Source: Leptasterias polaris (Eukaryota > Echinodermata > Asteroidea > Forcipulatida > Asteriidae). Taken from it: a stretch of 64,000 nucleotides of DNA. Numbering within the stretch: the first letter of the stretch is position 1; the number at the start of each line of letters is the position of its first letter. The stretch spans positions 158,484 to 222,483 of the forward strand of contig JAZGTN010000227.1 in the NCBI GenBank assembly GCA_037783415.1. The letters run 5' to 3'. The notes beneath the pieces were generated by a model. That model was not told where the DNA came from. It saw nothing but the letters and a program-made list of their open reading frames with translations, and made no database searches. Both the position numbers and the translations under genes were made by a program. This document shows positions 10,601 to 23,601 of this stretch, in pieces.

Positions 10601-12083
10601 TGAACGAGCTGTTTTAAAACAAATTCAAAGTAAGCACGGTCAAATCAACATGACATCATTTTTTGGATTGGCACAAAATTTACACCACTCGAAGGTCACG
10701 TTCTAGGGGTCATGTGACCGAATTCTTGGGGCGGAGAGACATTTCTAGACGGCGCTAGCGGCCAGAGAGTCACCCCTACCCAAAGAAAATGAAAGTTTTA
10801 AAAAAGGCTAAGAAATAGTGTCTGTGGAAAACGTTGGGACCCTGAAATAAAGTTAAATCTACGGTTGACAATAACTCCTGATCACAGCATGCCAGAGAGA
10901 CAAATTTTGTTACCTGATTCTTCCCTGAATACTCCCAAATCCGAAAATCAGAATGTGAGGGCCAGCAGGCGCCATCTTCATACCGCAAATTACCAGCGAG
11001 CGGGGACCATCCGAAGTCGACGCAATAGCGACTTCAGTTGAACGAGCTGTTTTAAAACAAATTCAAAGTAAGCACGGTCAAATCAACATGACATCATTTT
11101 TTGGATTGGCACAAAATTTACACCACTCGAAGGTCCAGTTCTAGGGGTCATGTGACCGAATTCTTGGGGCGGAGAGACATTTCTAGACGGCGCTATCGGC
11201 CAGAGAGTCACCCCTACCCAAAGAAAATGAAAGTTTTAAAAAAGGCTAAGAAATAGTGCCTGCGGAAAACGTTGGGACCCTGAAATAAAGTTAAATCTAC
11301 GGTTGACAATAACTCCTGATCACAGCAGGGGCCATCTTCATACCGCAAATTACCAGCGAGCGGGGACCATCCGAAGTCGACGCAATAGCGACTTCAGTTG
11401 AACGATCTGTTTTAAAACAAATTCAAAGTAAGCACGGTCAAATCAACATGACATCATTTTTGAATTGGCACAAAATTTGCACCACTCGAAGGTCCAGTTC
11501 TAGGGGTCATGTGACCGAATTCTTGGGGCGGAGAGACATTTCTAGACGGCGCTAGCGGCCAGAGAGTCACCCCTACCCAAAGAAAATGAGAAGTTTTCAA
11601 GCAAATTCAAAGTAAGTACGCTCAAATCAACCTGACATCATTTTTGGATTGGCACAAATTTTACACCACTCGTAGGTCAAGTTCAAGGGGTCATGTGGCA
11701 GAATTCTTGGGGCGGAGAGACATTTCTAGACGGCGCTAGCGGCCAGAGAGTCACTCCTACCCAAAGAAAATGAAAGTTTTAAAAAAGGCTAAGAAATTGT
11801 GCTTGCGGAAAACGTTGGGACCCTGAAATAAAGTTAAATCTACGGTTGACAATAACTCCTGATCACAGCATGCCAGAGAGACAAATTTTGTTACCTGATT
11901 CTTCCCTGAATACTCCCAAATCCGAAAATCAGAATGTGAGGGCCAGCAGGCGCCATCTTCATACCGCAAATTACCAGCGAGCGGGGACCATCCGAAGTCG
12001 ACGCAATAGCGACTTCAGTTGAACGAGCTGTTTTAAAACAAATTCAAAGTAAGCACGGTCAAATCAACATGACATCATTTTTG
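4686..12083 (+). repeat. 7,450-bp higher-order repeat, copy 1
   Basis: The sequence from 4686 matches that from 12136, offset 7,450. From the L at 5129 the module order is: L, L+2S, L, L, L, L+2S, L, L, L+3S, L, L+D+S, L+2S. Rare variants shared with copy 2 include AGACAGCGCT (about 6325), ACCGCGCT (about 7633), GAGAAACATT (8066), CTAGTGGCC (8891), CATTGTTGG (9731), CCTGATATC (10212) and CGCTATCGG (11195). Differences noticed: base 5530 is A where copy 2 has T, 9117 is T where copy 2 has A, and 11957 is C where copy 2 has T. The homology fades between about 12,083 and 12,135. Confidence 0.93.
11231..11589 (+). repeat. First D module (359 bp): L with a 78-bp internal deletion
   Basis: CACAGCAGGGGCCATC at 11321 replaces 78 bases of U. 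In L, CAGCA occurs twice, 78 bases apart, and the D junction keeps one copy; the base after CAGCAGG is G where L has C. The 37 D modules start at 11231, 18681, 20098, 21516, 22933, 23729, 24709, 26126, 27980, 28960, 30377, 31173, 32153, 33570, 34987, 35967, 38005, 38985, 40402, 41819, 42799, 43963, 44943, 45486, 46466, 47446, 48426, 49406, 51812, 52792, 53335, 54315, 55295, 56275, 57255, 59661 and 60825. All share the same junction and the same C-to-G change, so they descend from one deletion event. None lies before 11,231. Confidence 0.95.
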
Positions 12084-12135
12084 GATTGGCACAAAATTTA
12101 CACCACTCGAAGGTCAAGTTCTAGGGGTCATGTGA

Positions 12136-15100
12136 CCGAATTCTTGGGGCGGAGAGACATTTCTAGACGGCGCTAGCGGCCAGAGAGTCACCCCTACCCA
12201 AAGAAAATGAGAAGTTTTCAAGCAAATTCAAAGTAAGTACGCTCAAATCAACCTGACATCATTTTTGGATTGGCACAAATTTTACACCACTCGTAGCTCA
12301 AGTTCAAGGGGTCATGTGGCCGAATTCTTGGGGCGGAGAGACATTTCTAGACGGCGCTAGCGGCCAGAGAGTCACCCCTACCCAAAGAAAATGAGAAGTT
12401 TTCATGCAAATTCAAAGTAAGTACGCTCAAATCAACCTGACATCATTTTTGGATTGGCACAAATTTTACACCACTCGGAGGTCAAGTACAAGGGGTCATG
12501 TGGCCGAATTCTTGGGGCGGAGAGACATTTCTAGACGGCGCTAGCGGCCAGAGAGTCACCCCTACCCAAAGAAAATGAAAGTTTTAAAAAAGGCTAAGAA
12601 ATAGTGTCTGTGGAAAACGTTGGGACCCTGAAATAAAGTTAAATCTACGGTTGACAATAACTCCTGATCACAGCATGCCAGAGAGACAAATTTTGTTACC
12701 TGATTCTTCCCTGAATACTCCCAAATCCGAAAATCAGAATGTGAGGGCCAGCAGGCGCCATCTTCATACCGCAAATTACCAGCGAGCGGGGACCATCCGA
12801 AGTCGACGCAATAGCGACTTCAGTTGAACGAGCTGTTTTAAAACAAATTCAAAGTAAGCACGGTCAAATCAACATGACATCATTTTTTGGATTGGCACAA
12901 AATTTACACCACTCGAAGGTCACGTTCTAGGGGTCATGTGACCGAATTCTTGGGGCGGAGAGACATTTCTAGACGGCGCTAGCGGCCAGAGAGTCACCCC
13001 TACCCAAAGAAAATGAAAGTTTTAAAAAAGGCTAAGAAATAGTGTCTGTGGAAAACGTTGGGACCCTGAAATAAAGTTAAATCTACGGTTGACAATAACT
13101 CCTGATCACAGCATGCCAGAGAGACAAATTTTGTTACCTGATTCTTCCCTGAATACTCCCAAATCCGAAAATCAGAATGTGAGGGCCAGCAGGCGCCATC
13201 TTCATACCGCAAATTACCAGCGAGCGGGAACCATCCGAAGTCGACGCAATAGCGACTTCAGTTGAACGAGCTGTTTTAAAACAAATTCAAAGTAAGCACG
13301 GTCAAATCAACATGACATCATTTTTGGATTGGCACAAAATTTACACCACTCGAAGGTCAAGTTCTAGGGGTCATGTGACGGAATTCTTGGGGCGGAGAGA
13401 CATTTCTAGACGGCGCTAGCGGCCAGAGAGTCACCCCCACCCAAAGAAAATGAGAAGTTTTCAAGCAATTTCAAAGTAAGTACGCTCAAATCAACCTGAC
13501 ATCATTTTTGGATTGGCACAAATTTTACACCACTCGTAGGTCAAGTTCAAGGGGTCATGTGGCCGAATTCTTGGGGCGGAGAGACATTTCTAGACGGCGC
13601 TAGCGGCCAGAGAGTCACCCATACCCAAAGAAAATGAGAAGTTTTCAAGCAAATTCAAAGTAAGTACGCTCAAATCAACCTGACATCATTTTTGGATTGG
13701 CACAAATTTTACACCACTCGTAGATCAAGTTCAAGGGGTCATGTGGCCGAATTCTTGGGGCGGAGAGACATTTCTAGACAGCGCTAGCGGCCAGAGAGTC
13801 ACCCCTACCCAAAGAAAATGAAAGTTTTAAAAAAGGCTAAGAAATAGTGTCTGTGGAAAACGTTGGGACCCTGAAATAAAGTTAAATCTACGGTTGACAA
13901 TAACTCCTGATCACAGCATGCCAGAGAGACAAATTTTGTTACCTGATTCTTCCCTGAATACTCCCAAATCCGAAAATCAGAATGTGAGGGCCAGCAGGCG
14001 CCATCTTCATACCACAAATTACCAGCGAGCGGGGACCATCCGAAGTCGACGCAATAGCGACTTCAGTTGAACGAGCTGTTTTAAAACAAATTCAAAGTAA
14101 GCACGGTCAAATCAACATGACATCATTTTTTGGATTGGCACAAAATTTACACCACTCGAAGGTCACGTTCTAGGGGTCATGTGACCGAATTCTTGGGGCG
14201 GAGAGACATTTCTAGACGGCGCTAGCGGCCAGAGAGTCACCCCTACCCAAAGAAAATGAAAGTTTTAAAAAAGGCTAAGAAATAGTGTCTGTGGAAAACG
14301 TTGGGACCCTGAAATAAAGTTAAATCTACGGTTGACAATAACTCCTGATCACAGCATGCCAGAGAGACAAATTTTGTTACCTGATTCTTCCCTGAATACT
14401 CCCAAATCCGAAAATCAGAATGTGAGGGCCAGCAGGCGCCATCTTCATACCGCAAATTACCAGCGAGCGGGGACCATCCGAAGTCGACGCAATAGCGACT
14501 TCAGTTGAACGAGCTGTTTTAAAACAAATTCAAAGTAAGCACGGTCAAATCAACATGACATCATTTTTTGGATTGGCACAAAATTTACACCACTCGAAGG
14601 TCACGTTCTAGGGGTCATGTGACCGAATTCTTGGGGCGGAGAGACATTTCTAGACGGCGCTAGCGGCCAGAGAGTCACCCCTACCCAAAGAAAATGAAAG
14701 TTTTAAAAAAGGCTAAGAAATAGTGTCTGTGGAAAACGTTGGGACCCTGAAATAAAGTTAAATCTACGGTTGACAATAACTCCTGATCACAGCATGCCAG
14801 AGAGACAAATTTTGTTACCTGATTCTTCCCTGAATACTCCCAAATCCGAAAATCAGAATGTGAGGGCCAGCAGGCGCCATCTTCATACCGCAAATTACCA
14901 GCGAGCGGGAACCATCCGAAGTCGACGCAATAGCGACTTCAGTTGAACGAGCTGTTTTAAAACAAATTCAAAGTAAGCACGGTCAAATCAACATGACATC
15001 ATTTTTGGATTGGCACAAAATTTACACCACTCGAAGGTCAAGTTCTAGGGGTCATGTGATCGAATTCTTGGGGCGGAGAGACATTTGTAGACCGCGCTAG

Positions 15101-18100
15101 CGGCCAGAGAGTCACCCCTACCCAAAGAAAATGAAAGTTTTAAAAAAGGCTAAGAAATAGTGTCTGTGGAAAACGTTGGGACCCTGAAATAAAGTTAAAT
15201 CTACGGTTGACAATAACTCCTGATCACAGCATGCCAGAGAGACAAATTTTGTTACCTGATTCTTCCCTGAATACTCCCAAATCCGAAAATCAGAATGTGA
15301 GGGCCAGCAGGCGCCATCTTCATACCGCAAATTACCAGCGAGCGGGAACCATCCGAAGTCGACGCAATAGCGACTTCAGTTGAACGAGCTGTTTTAAAAC
15401 AAATTCAAAGTAAGCACGGTCAAATCAACATGACATCATTTTTGGATTGGCACAAAATTTACACCACTCGAAGGTCAAGTTCTAGGGGTCATGTGACGGA
15501 ATTCTTGGGGCGGAGAAACATTTCTAGACGGCGCTAGCGGCCAGAGAGTCACCCCCACCCAAAGAAAATGAGAAGTTTTCAAGCAATTTCAAAGTAAGTA
15601 CGCTCAAATCAACCTGACATCATTTTTGGATTGGCACAAATTTTACACCACTCGTAGGTCAAGTGCAAGGGGTCATGTGGCCGAATTCTTGGGGCGGAGA
15701 GACATTTCTAGACGGCGCTAGCGGCCAGAGAGTCACCCATACCCAAAGAAAATGAGAAGTTTTCAAGCAAATTCAAAGTAAGTACGCTCAAATCAACCTG
15801 ACATCATTTTTGGATTGGCACAAATTTTACACCACTCGTAGATCAAGTTCAAGGGGTCATGTGGCCGAATTCTTGGGGCGGAAAGACATTTCTAGACGGC
15901 GCTAGCGGCCAGAGAGTCACCCCTACCCAAAGAAAATGAAAGTTTTAAAAAAGGCTAAGAAATAGTGTCTGTGGAAAACGTTGGGACCCTGAAATAAAGT
16001 TAAATCTACGGTTGACAATAACTCCTGATCACAGCATGCCAGAGAGACAAATTTTGTTACCTGATTCTTCCCTGAATACTCCCAAATCCGAAAATCAGAA
16101 TGTGAGGGCCAGCAGGCGCCATCTTCATACCACAAATTACCAGCGAGCGGGGACCATCCGAAGTCGACGCAATAGCGACTTCAGTTGAACGAGCTGTTTT
16201 AAAACAAATTCAAAGTAAGCACGGTCAAATCAACATGACATCATTTTTTGGATTGGCACAAAATTTACACCACTCGAAGGTCACGTTCTAGGGGTCATGT
16301 GACCGAATTCTTGGGGCGGAGAGACATTTCTAGACGGCGCTAGTGGCCAGAGAGTCACCCCTACCCAAAGAAAATGAAAGTTTTAAAAAAGGCTAAGAAA
16401 TAGTGTCTGTGGAAAACGTTGGGACCCTGAAATAAAGTTAAATCTACGGTTGACAATAACTCCTGATCACAGCATGCCAGAGAGACAAATTTTGTTACTT
16501 GATTCTTCCCTGAATACTCCCAAATCCGAAAATCAGAATGTGAGGGCCAGCAGGCGCCATCTTCATATCGCAAATTACCAGCGAGCGGGGACCATCCGAA
16601 GTCGACGCAATAGCGACTTCAGTTGAACGAGCTGTTTTAAAACAAATTCAAAGTAAGCACGGTCAAATCAACATGACATCATTTTTTGGATTGGCACAAA
16701 ATTTACACCACTCGAAGGTCACGTTCTAGGGGTCATGTGACCGAATTCTTGGGGCGGAGAGACATTTCTAGACGGCGCTAGCGGCCAGAGAGTCACCCCT
16801 ACCCAAAGAAAATGAAAGTTTTAAAAAAGGCTAAGAAATAGTGTCTGTGGAAAACGTTGGGACCCTGAAATAAAGTTAAATCTACGGTTGACAATAACTC
16901 CTGATCACAGCATGCCAGAGAGACAAATTTTGTTACCTGATTCTTCCCTGAATACTCCCAAATCCGAAAATCAGAATGTGAGGGCCAGCAGGCGCCATCT
17001 TCATACCGCAAATTACCAGCGAGCGGGAACCATCCGAAGTCGACGCAATAGCGACTTCAGTTGAACGAGCTGTTTTAAAACAAATTCAAAGTAAGCACGG
17101 TCAAATCAACATGACATCATTTTTGGATTGGCACAAAATTTACACCACTCGAAGGTCAAGTTCTAGGGGTCATGTGACGGCATTGTTGGGGCGGAGAGAC
17201 ATTTCTAGACGGCGCTAGCGGCCAGAGAGTCACCCCCACCCAAAGAAAATGAGAAGTTTTCAAGCAATTTCAAAGTAAGTACGCTCAAATCAACCTGACA
17301 TCATTTTTGGATTGGCACAAATTTTACACCACTCGTAGGTCAAGTTCAAGGGGTCATGTGGCCGAATTCTTGGGGCGGAGAGACATTTCTAGACGGCGCT
17401 AGCGGCCAGAGAGTCACCCATACCCAAAGAAAATGAGAAGTTTTCAAGCAATTTCAAAGTAAGTACGCTCAAATCAACCTGACATCATTTTTGGATTGGC
17501 ACAAATTTTACACCACTCGTAGGTCAAGTTCAAGGGGTCATGTGGCCGAATTCTTGGGGCGGAGAGACATTTCTAGACGGCGCTAGCGGCCAGAGAGTCA
17601 CCCATACCCAAAGAAAATGAGAAGTTTTCAAGCAAATTCAAAGTAAGTACGCTCAAATCAACCTGATATCATTTTTGGATTGGCACAAATTTTACACCAC
17701 TCGTAGATCAAGTTCAAGGGGTCATGTGGCCGAATTCTTGGGGCGGAGAGACATTTCTAGACGGCGCTAGCGGCCAGAGAGTCACCCCTACCCAAAGAAA
17801 ATGAAAGTTTTAAAAAAGGCTAAGAAATAGTGTCTGTGGAAAACGTTGGGACCCTGAAATAAAGTTAAATCTACGGTTGACAATAACTCCTGATCACAGC
17901 ATGCCAGAGAGACAAATTTTGTTACCTGATTCTTCCCTGAATACTCCCAAATCCGAAAATCAGAATGTAAGGGCCAGCAGGCGCCATCTTCATACCACAA
18001 ATTACCAGCGAGCGGGGACCATCCGAAGTCGACGCAATAGCGACTTCAGTTGAACGAGCTGTTTTAAAACAAATTCAAAGTAAGCACGGTCAAATCAACA

Positions 18101-19533
18101 TGACATCATTTTTTGGATTGGCACAAAATTTACACCACTCGAAGGTCACGTTCTAGGGGTCATGTGACCGAATTCTTGGGGCGGAGAGACATTTCTAGAC
18201 GGCGCTAGCGGCCAGAGAGTCACCCCTACCCAAAGAAAATGAAAGTTTTAAAAAAGGCTAAGAAATAGTGTCTGTGGAAAACGTTGGGACCCTGAAATAA
18301 AGTTAAATCTACGGTTGACAATAACTCCTGATCACAGCATGCCAGAGAGACAAATTTTGTTACCTGATTCTTCCCTGAATACTCCCAAATCCGAAAATCA
18401 GAATGTGAGGGCCAGCAGGCGCCATCTTCATACCGCAAATTACCAGCGAGCGGGGACCATCCGAAGTCGACGCAATAGCGACTTCAGTTGAACGAGCTGT
18501 TTTAAAACAAATTCAAAGTAAGCACGGTCAAATCAACATGACATCATTTTTTGGATTGGCACAAAATTTACACCACTCGAAGGTCCAGTTCTAGGGGTCA
18601 TGTGACCGAATTCTTGGGGCGGAGAGACATTTCTAGACGGCGCTATCGGCCAGAGAGTCACCCCTACCCAAAGAAAATGAAAGTTTTAAAAAAGGCTAAG
18701 AAATAGTGCCTGCGGAAAACGTTGGGACCCTGAAATAAAGTTAAATCTACGGTTGACAATAACTCCTGATCACAGCAGGGGCCATCTTCATACCGCAAAT
18801 TACCAGCGAGCGGGGACCATCCGAAGTCGACGCAATAGCGACTTCAGTTGAACGATCTGTTTTAAAACAAATTCAAAGTAAGCACGGTCAAATCAACATG
18901 ACATCATTTTTGAATTGGCACAAAATTTGCACCACTCGAAGGTCCAGTTCTAGGGGTCATGTGACCGAATTCTTGGGGCGGAGAGACATTTCTAGACGGC
19001 GCTAGCGGCCAGAGAGTCACCCCTACCCAAAGAAAATGAGAAGTTTTCAAGCAAATTCAAAGTAAGTACGCTCAAATCAACCTGACATCATTTTTGGATT
19101 GGCACAAATTTTACACCACTCGTAGGTCAAGTTCAAGGGGTCATGTGGCAGAATTCTTGGGGCGGAGAGACATTTCTAGACGGCGCTAGCGGCCAGAGAG
19201 TCACTCCTACCCAAAGAAAATGAAAGTTTTAAAAAAGGCTAAGAAATTGTGCTTGCGGAAAACGTTGGGACCCTGAAATAAAGTTAAATCTACGGTTGAC
19301 AATAACTCCTGATCACAGCATGCCAGAGAGACAAATTTTGTTACCTGATTCTTCCCTGAATACTCCCAAATCCGAAAATCAGAATGTGAGGGCCAGCAGG
19401 CGCCATTTTCATACCGCAAATTACCAGCGAGCGGGGACCATCCGAAGTCGACGCAATAGCGACTTCAGTTGAACGAGCTGTTTTAAAACAAATTCAAAGT
19501 AAGCACGGTCAAATCAACATGACATCATTTTTG
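12136..19533 (+). repeat. 7,450-bp higher-order repeat, copy 2
   Basis: Tandem partner of the block at 4686. All twelve module starts from 12579 to 19224 sit exactly 7,450 bases beyond their counterparts. The rare variants listed for copy 1 recur here, for example CCTGATATC at 17662 and CGCTATCGG at 18645. Only three single-base differences were noticed by reading, so the duplication is recent relative to the divergence between neighbouring modules. Beyond about 19,533 the partner no longer matches (TTGAATTGG against TTGGATTGG). Confidence 0.92.
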
Positions 19534-20766
19534 AATTGGCACAAAATTTACACCACTCGAAGGTCAAGTTCTAGGGGTCATGTGGCAGAATTTTTGGGGC
19601 GGAGAGACATTTCTAGACGGCGCTAGCGGCCAGAGAGTCACCCCTACCCAAAGAAAATGAAAGTTTTAAAAAAGGCTAAGAAATAGTGCCTGCGGAAAAC
19701 GTTGGGACCCTGAAATAAAGTTAAATCTACGGTTGACAATAACTCCTGATCACAGCTTGCCAGAGAGACAAATTTTGTTACCTGATTCTTCCCTGAATAC
19801 TCCCAAATCCGAAAATCAGAATGTGAGGGCCAGCAGGCGCCATCTTCATACCGCAAATTACCAGCGAGCGGGGACCATCCGAAGTCGACGCAATAGCGAC
19901 TTCAGTTGAACGAGCTGTTTTAAAACAAATTCAAAGTAAGCACGGTCAAATCAACATGACATCATTTTTGGATTGGCACAAAATTTACACCACTCGAAGG
20001 TCAAGTTCTAGGGGTCATGTGACCGAATTCTTGGGGAGGAGAGACATTTCTAGACGGCGCTAGCGGCCAGAGAGTCACCCCTACCCAAAGAAAAGGAAAG
20101 TTTAAAAAAAGGCTAAGAAATAGTGCCTGCGGAAAACGTTGGGACCCTGAAATAAAGTTAAATCTACGGTTGACAATAACTCCTGATCACAGCAGGGGCC
20201 ATCTTCATACCGCAAATTACCAGCGAGCGGGGACCATCCGAAATCGACGCAATAGCGACTTCAGTTGAACGATCTGTTTTAAAACAAATTCAAAGTAAGC
20301 ACGGTCAAATCAACATGACATCATTTTTGAATTGGCACAAAATTTGCACCACTCGAAGGTCAAGTTCTAGGGGTCATGTGACCGAATTCTTGGGGCGGAG
20401 AGACATTTCTAGACGGCGCTAGCGGCCAGAGAGTCACCCCTACCCAAAGAAAATGAAAGTTTTAAAAAAGGCTAAGAAATAGTGCCTGCGGAAAACGTTG
20501 GGACCCTGAAATAAAGTTAAATCTACGGTTGACAATAACTCCTGATCACAGCTTGCCAGAGAGACAAATTTTGTTACCTGATTCTTCCCTGAATACTCCC
20601 AAATCCGAAAATCAGAATGTGAGGGCCAGCAGGCGCCATCTTCATACCGCAAATTACCAGCGAGCGGGGACCATCCGAAGTCGACGCAATAGCGACTTCA
20701 GTTGAACGAGCTGTTTTAAAACAAATTCAAAGTAAGCACGGTCAAATCAACATGACATCATTTTTG
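18278..20766 (+). repeat. 2,835-bp offset duplication, copy 1
   Basis: Matches 21,113-23,601 at an offset of 2,835. Shared rare variants are GGTCCAGTTC with CGCTATCGG (about 18,585-18,650), CCATTTTCAT (19,403), GGGGAGGAGAG (20,033), AAAGAAAAGGAAAG (20,085) and CGAAATCGACGC (20,238). It overlaps the end of the second 7,450-bp copy, so this duplication came later and took in its last modules. This is also where D modules become frequent. Confidence 0.9.
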
Positions 20767-21112
20767 AATTGGCACAAAATTTGCACCACTCGAAGGTCAA
20801 GTTCTAGGGGTCATGTGACCGAATTCTTGGGGCGGAGAGACATTTCTAGACGGCGCTAGCGGCCAGAGAGTCACCCCTACCCAAAGAAAATGAGAAGTTT
20901 TCAAGCAAATTCAAAGTAAGTACGCTCAAATCAACCTGACATCATTTTTGGATTGGCACAAAATTTACACCACTCGAAGGTCAAGTTCTAGGGGTCATGT
21001 GACCGAATTTATGGGGCGGAAAGACATTTCTAGACGGCGCTAGCGGCCAGAGAGTCACCCCTACCCAAAGAAAATGAAAGTTTTTAAAAAGGCTAAGAAA
21101 TTGTGCTTGCGG

Positions 21113-23601
21113 AAAACGTTGGGACCCTGAAATAAAGTTAAATCTACGGTTGACAATAACTCCTGATCACAGCATGCCAGAGAGACAAATTTTGTTACCT
21201 GATTCTTCCCTGAATACTCCCAAATCCGAAAATCAGAATGTGAGGGCCAGCAGGCGCCATCTTCATACCGCAAATTACCAGCGAGCGGGGACCATCCGAA
21301 GTCGACGCAATAGCGACTTCAGTTGAACGAGCTGTTTTAAAACAAATTCAAAGTAAGCACGGTCAAATCAACATGACATCATTTTTTGGATTGGCACAAA
21401 ATTTACACCACTCGAAGGTCCAGTTCTAGGGGTCATGTGACCGAATTCTTGGGGCGGAGAGACATTTCTAGACGGCGCTATCGGCCAGAGAGTCACCCCT
21501 ACCCAAAGAAAATGAAAGTTTTAAAAAAGGCTAAGAAATAGTGCCTGCGGAAAACGTTGGGACCCTGAAATAAAGTTAAATCTACGGTTGACAATAACTC
21601 CTGATCACAGCAGGGGCCATCTTCATACCGCAAATTACCAGCGAGCGGGGACCATCCGAAGTCGACGCAATAGCGACTTCAGTTGAACGATCTGTTTTAA
21701 AACAAATTCAAAGTAAGCACGGTCAAATCAACATGACATCATTTTTGAATTGGCACAAAATTTGCACCACTCGAAGGTCCAGTTCTAGGGGTCATGTGAC
21801 CGAATTCTTGGGGCGGAGAGACATTTCTAGACGGCGCTAGCGGCCAGAGAGTCACCCCTACCCAAAGAAAATGAGAAGTTTTCAAGCAAATTCAAAGTAA
21901 GTACGCTCAAATCAACCTGACATCATTTTTGGATTGGCACAAATTTTACACCACTCGTAGGTCAAGTTCAAGGGGTCATGTGGCAGAATTCTTGGGGCGG
22001 AGAGACATTTCTAGACGGCGCTAGCGGCCAGAGAGTCACTCCTACCCAAAGAAAATGAAAGTTTTAAAAAAGGCTAAGAAATTGTGCTTGCGGAAAACGT
22101 TGGGACCCTGAAATAAAGTTAAATCTACGGTTGACAATAACTCCTGATCACAGCATGCCAGAGAGACAAATTTTGTTACCTGATTCTTCCCTGAATACTC
22201 CCAAATCCGAAAATCAGAATGTGAGGGCCAGCAGGCGCCATTTTCATACCGCAAATTACCAGCGAGCGGGGACCATCCGAAGTCGACGCAATAGCGACTT
22301 CAGTTGAACGAGCTGTTTTAAAACAAATTCAAAGTAAGCACGGTCAAATCAACATGACATCATTTTTGAATTGGCACAAAATTTACACCACTCGAAGGTC
22401 AAGTTCTAGGGGTCATGTGGCAGAATTTTTGGGGCGGAGAGACATTTCTAGACGGCGCTAGCGGCCAGAGAGTCACCCCTACCCAAAGAAAATGAAAGTT
22501 TTAAAAAAGGCTAAGAAATAGTGCCTGCGGAAAACGTTGGGACCCTGAAATAAAGTTAAATCTACGGTTGACAATAACTCCTGATCACAGCTTGCCAGAG
22601 AGACAAATTTTGTTACCTGATTCTTCCCTGAATACTCCCAAATCCGAAAATCAGAATGTGAGGGCCAGCAGGCGCCATCTTCATACCGCAAATTACCAGC
22701 GAGCGGGGACCATCCGAAGTCGACGCAATAGCGACTTCAGTTGAACGAGCTGTTTTAAAACAAATTCAAAGTAAGCACGGTCAAATCAACATGACATCAT
22801 TTTTGGATTGGCACAAAATTTACACCACTCGAAGGTCAAGTTCTAGGGGTCATGTGACCGAATTCTTGGGGAGGAGAGACATTTCTAGACGGCGCTAGCG
22901 GCCAGAGAGTCACCCCTACCCAAAGAAAAGGAAAGTTTAAAAAAAGGCTAAGAAATAGTGCCTGCGGAAAACGTTGGGACCCTGAAATAAAGTTAAATCT
23001 ACGGTTGACAATAACTCCTGATCACAGCAGGGGCCATCTTCATACCGCAAATTACCAGCGAGCGGGGACCATCCGAAATCGACGCAATAGCGACTTCAGT
23101 TGAACGATCTGTTTTAAAACAAATTCAAAGTAAGCACGGTCAAATCAACATGACATCATTTTTGAATTGGCACAAAATTTGCACCACTCGAAGGTCAAGT
23201 TCTAGGGGTCATGTGACCGAATTCTTGGGGCGGAGAGACATTTCTAGACGGCGCTAGCGGCCAGAGAGTCACCCCTACCCAAAGAAAATGAAAGTTTTAA
23301 AAAAGGCTAAGAAATAGTGCCTGCGGAAAACGTTGGGACCCTGAAATAAAGTTAAATCTACGGTTGACAATAACTCCTGATCACAGCTTGCCAGAGAGAC
23401 AAATTTTGTTACCTGATTCTTCCCTGAATACTCCCAAATCCGAAAATCAGAATGTGAGGGCCAGCAGGCGCCATCTTCATACCGCAAATTACCAGCGAGC
23501 GGGGACCATCCGAAGTCGACGCAATAGCGACTTCAGTTGAACGAGCTGTTTTAAAACAAATTCAAAGTAAGCACGGTCAAATCAACATGACATCATTTTT
23601 G
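21113..23601 (+). repeat. 2,835-bp offset duplication, copy 2
   Basis: Second copy of 18,278-20,766. It repeats AAAGAAAAGGAAAG (about 22,920) and CGAAATCGACGC (about 23,073), each rare in the array. The match ends at 23,602, where this copy has GGATTGG and the first copy has GAATTGG. Copy 2 then runs into an L+D pair carrying GGGGAGGAGAG rather than an L+S pair. Confidence 0.9.

Noticed and set aside
11231..11589. Possible identity with the 359-bp satellite of Drosophila melanogaster.
   Set aside because: Only the length agrees. The Drosophila satellite is AT-rich, whereas this module derives by a 78-bp deletion from a 437-bp monomer with about 45% GC.
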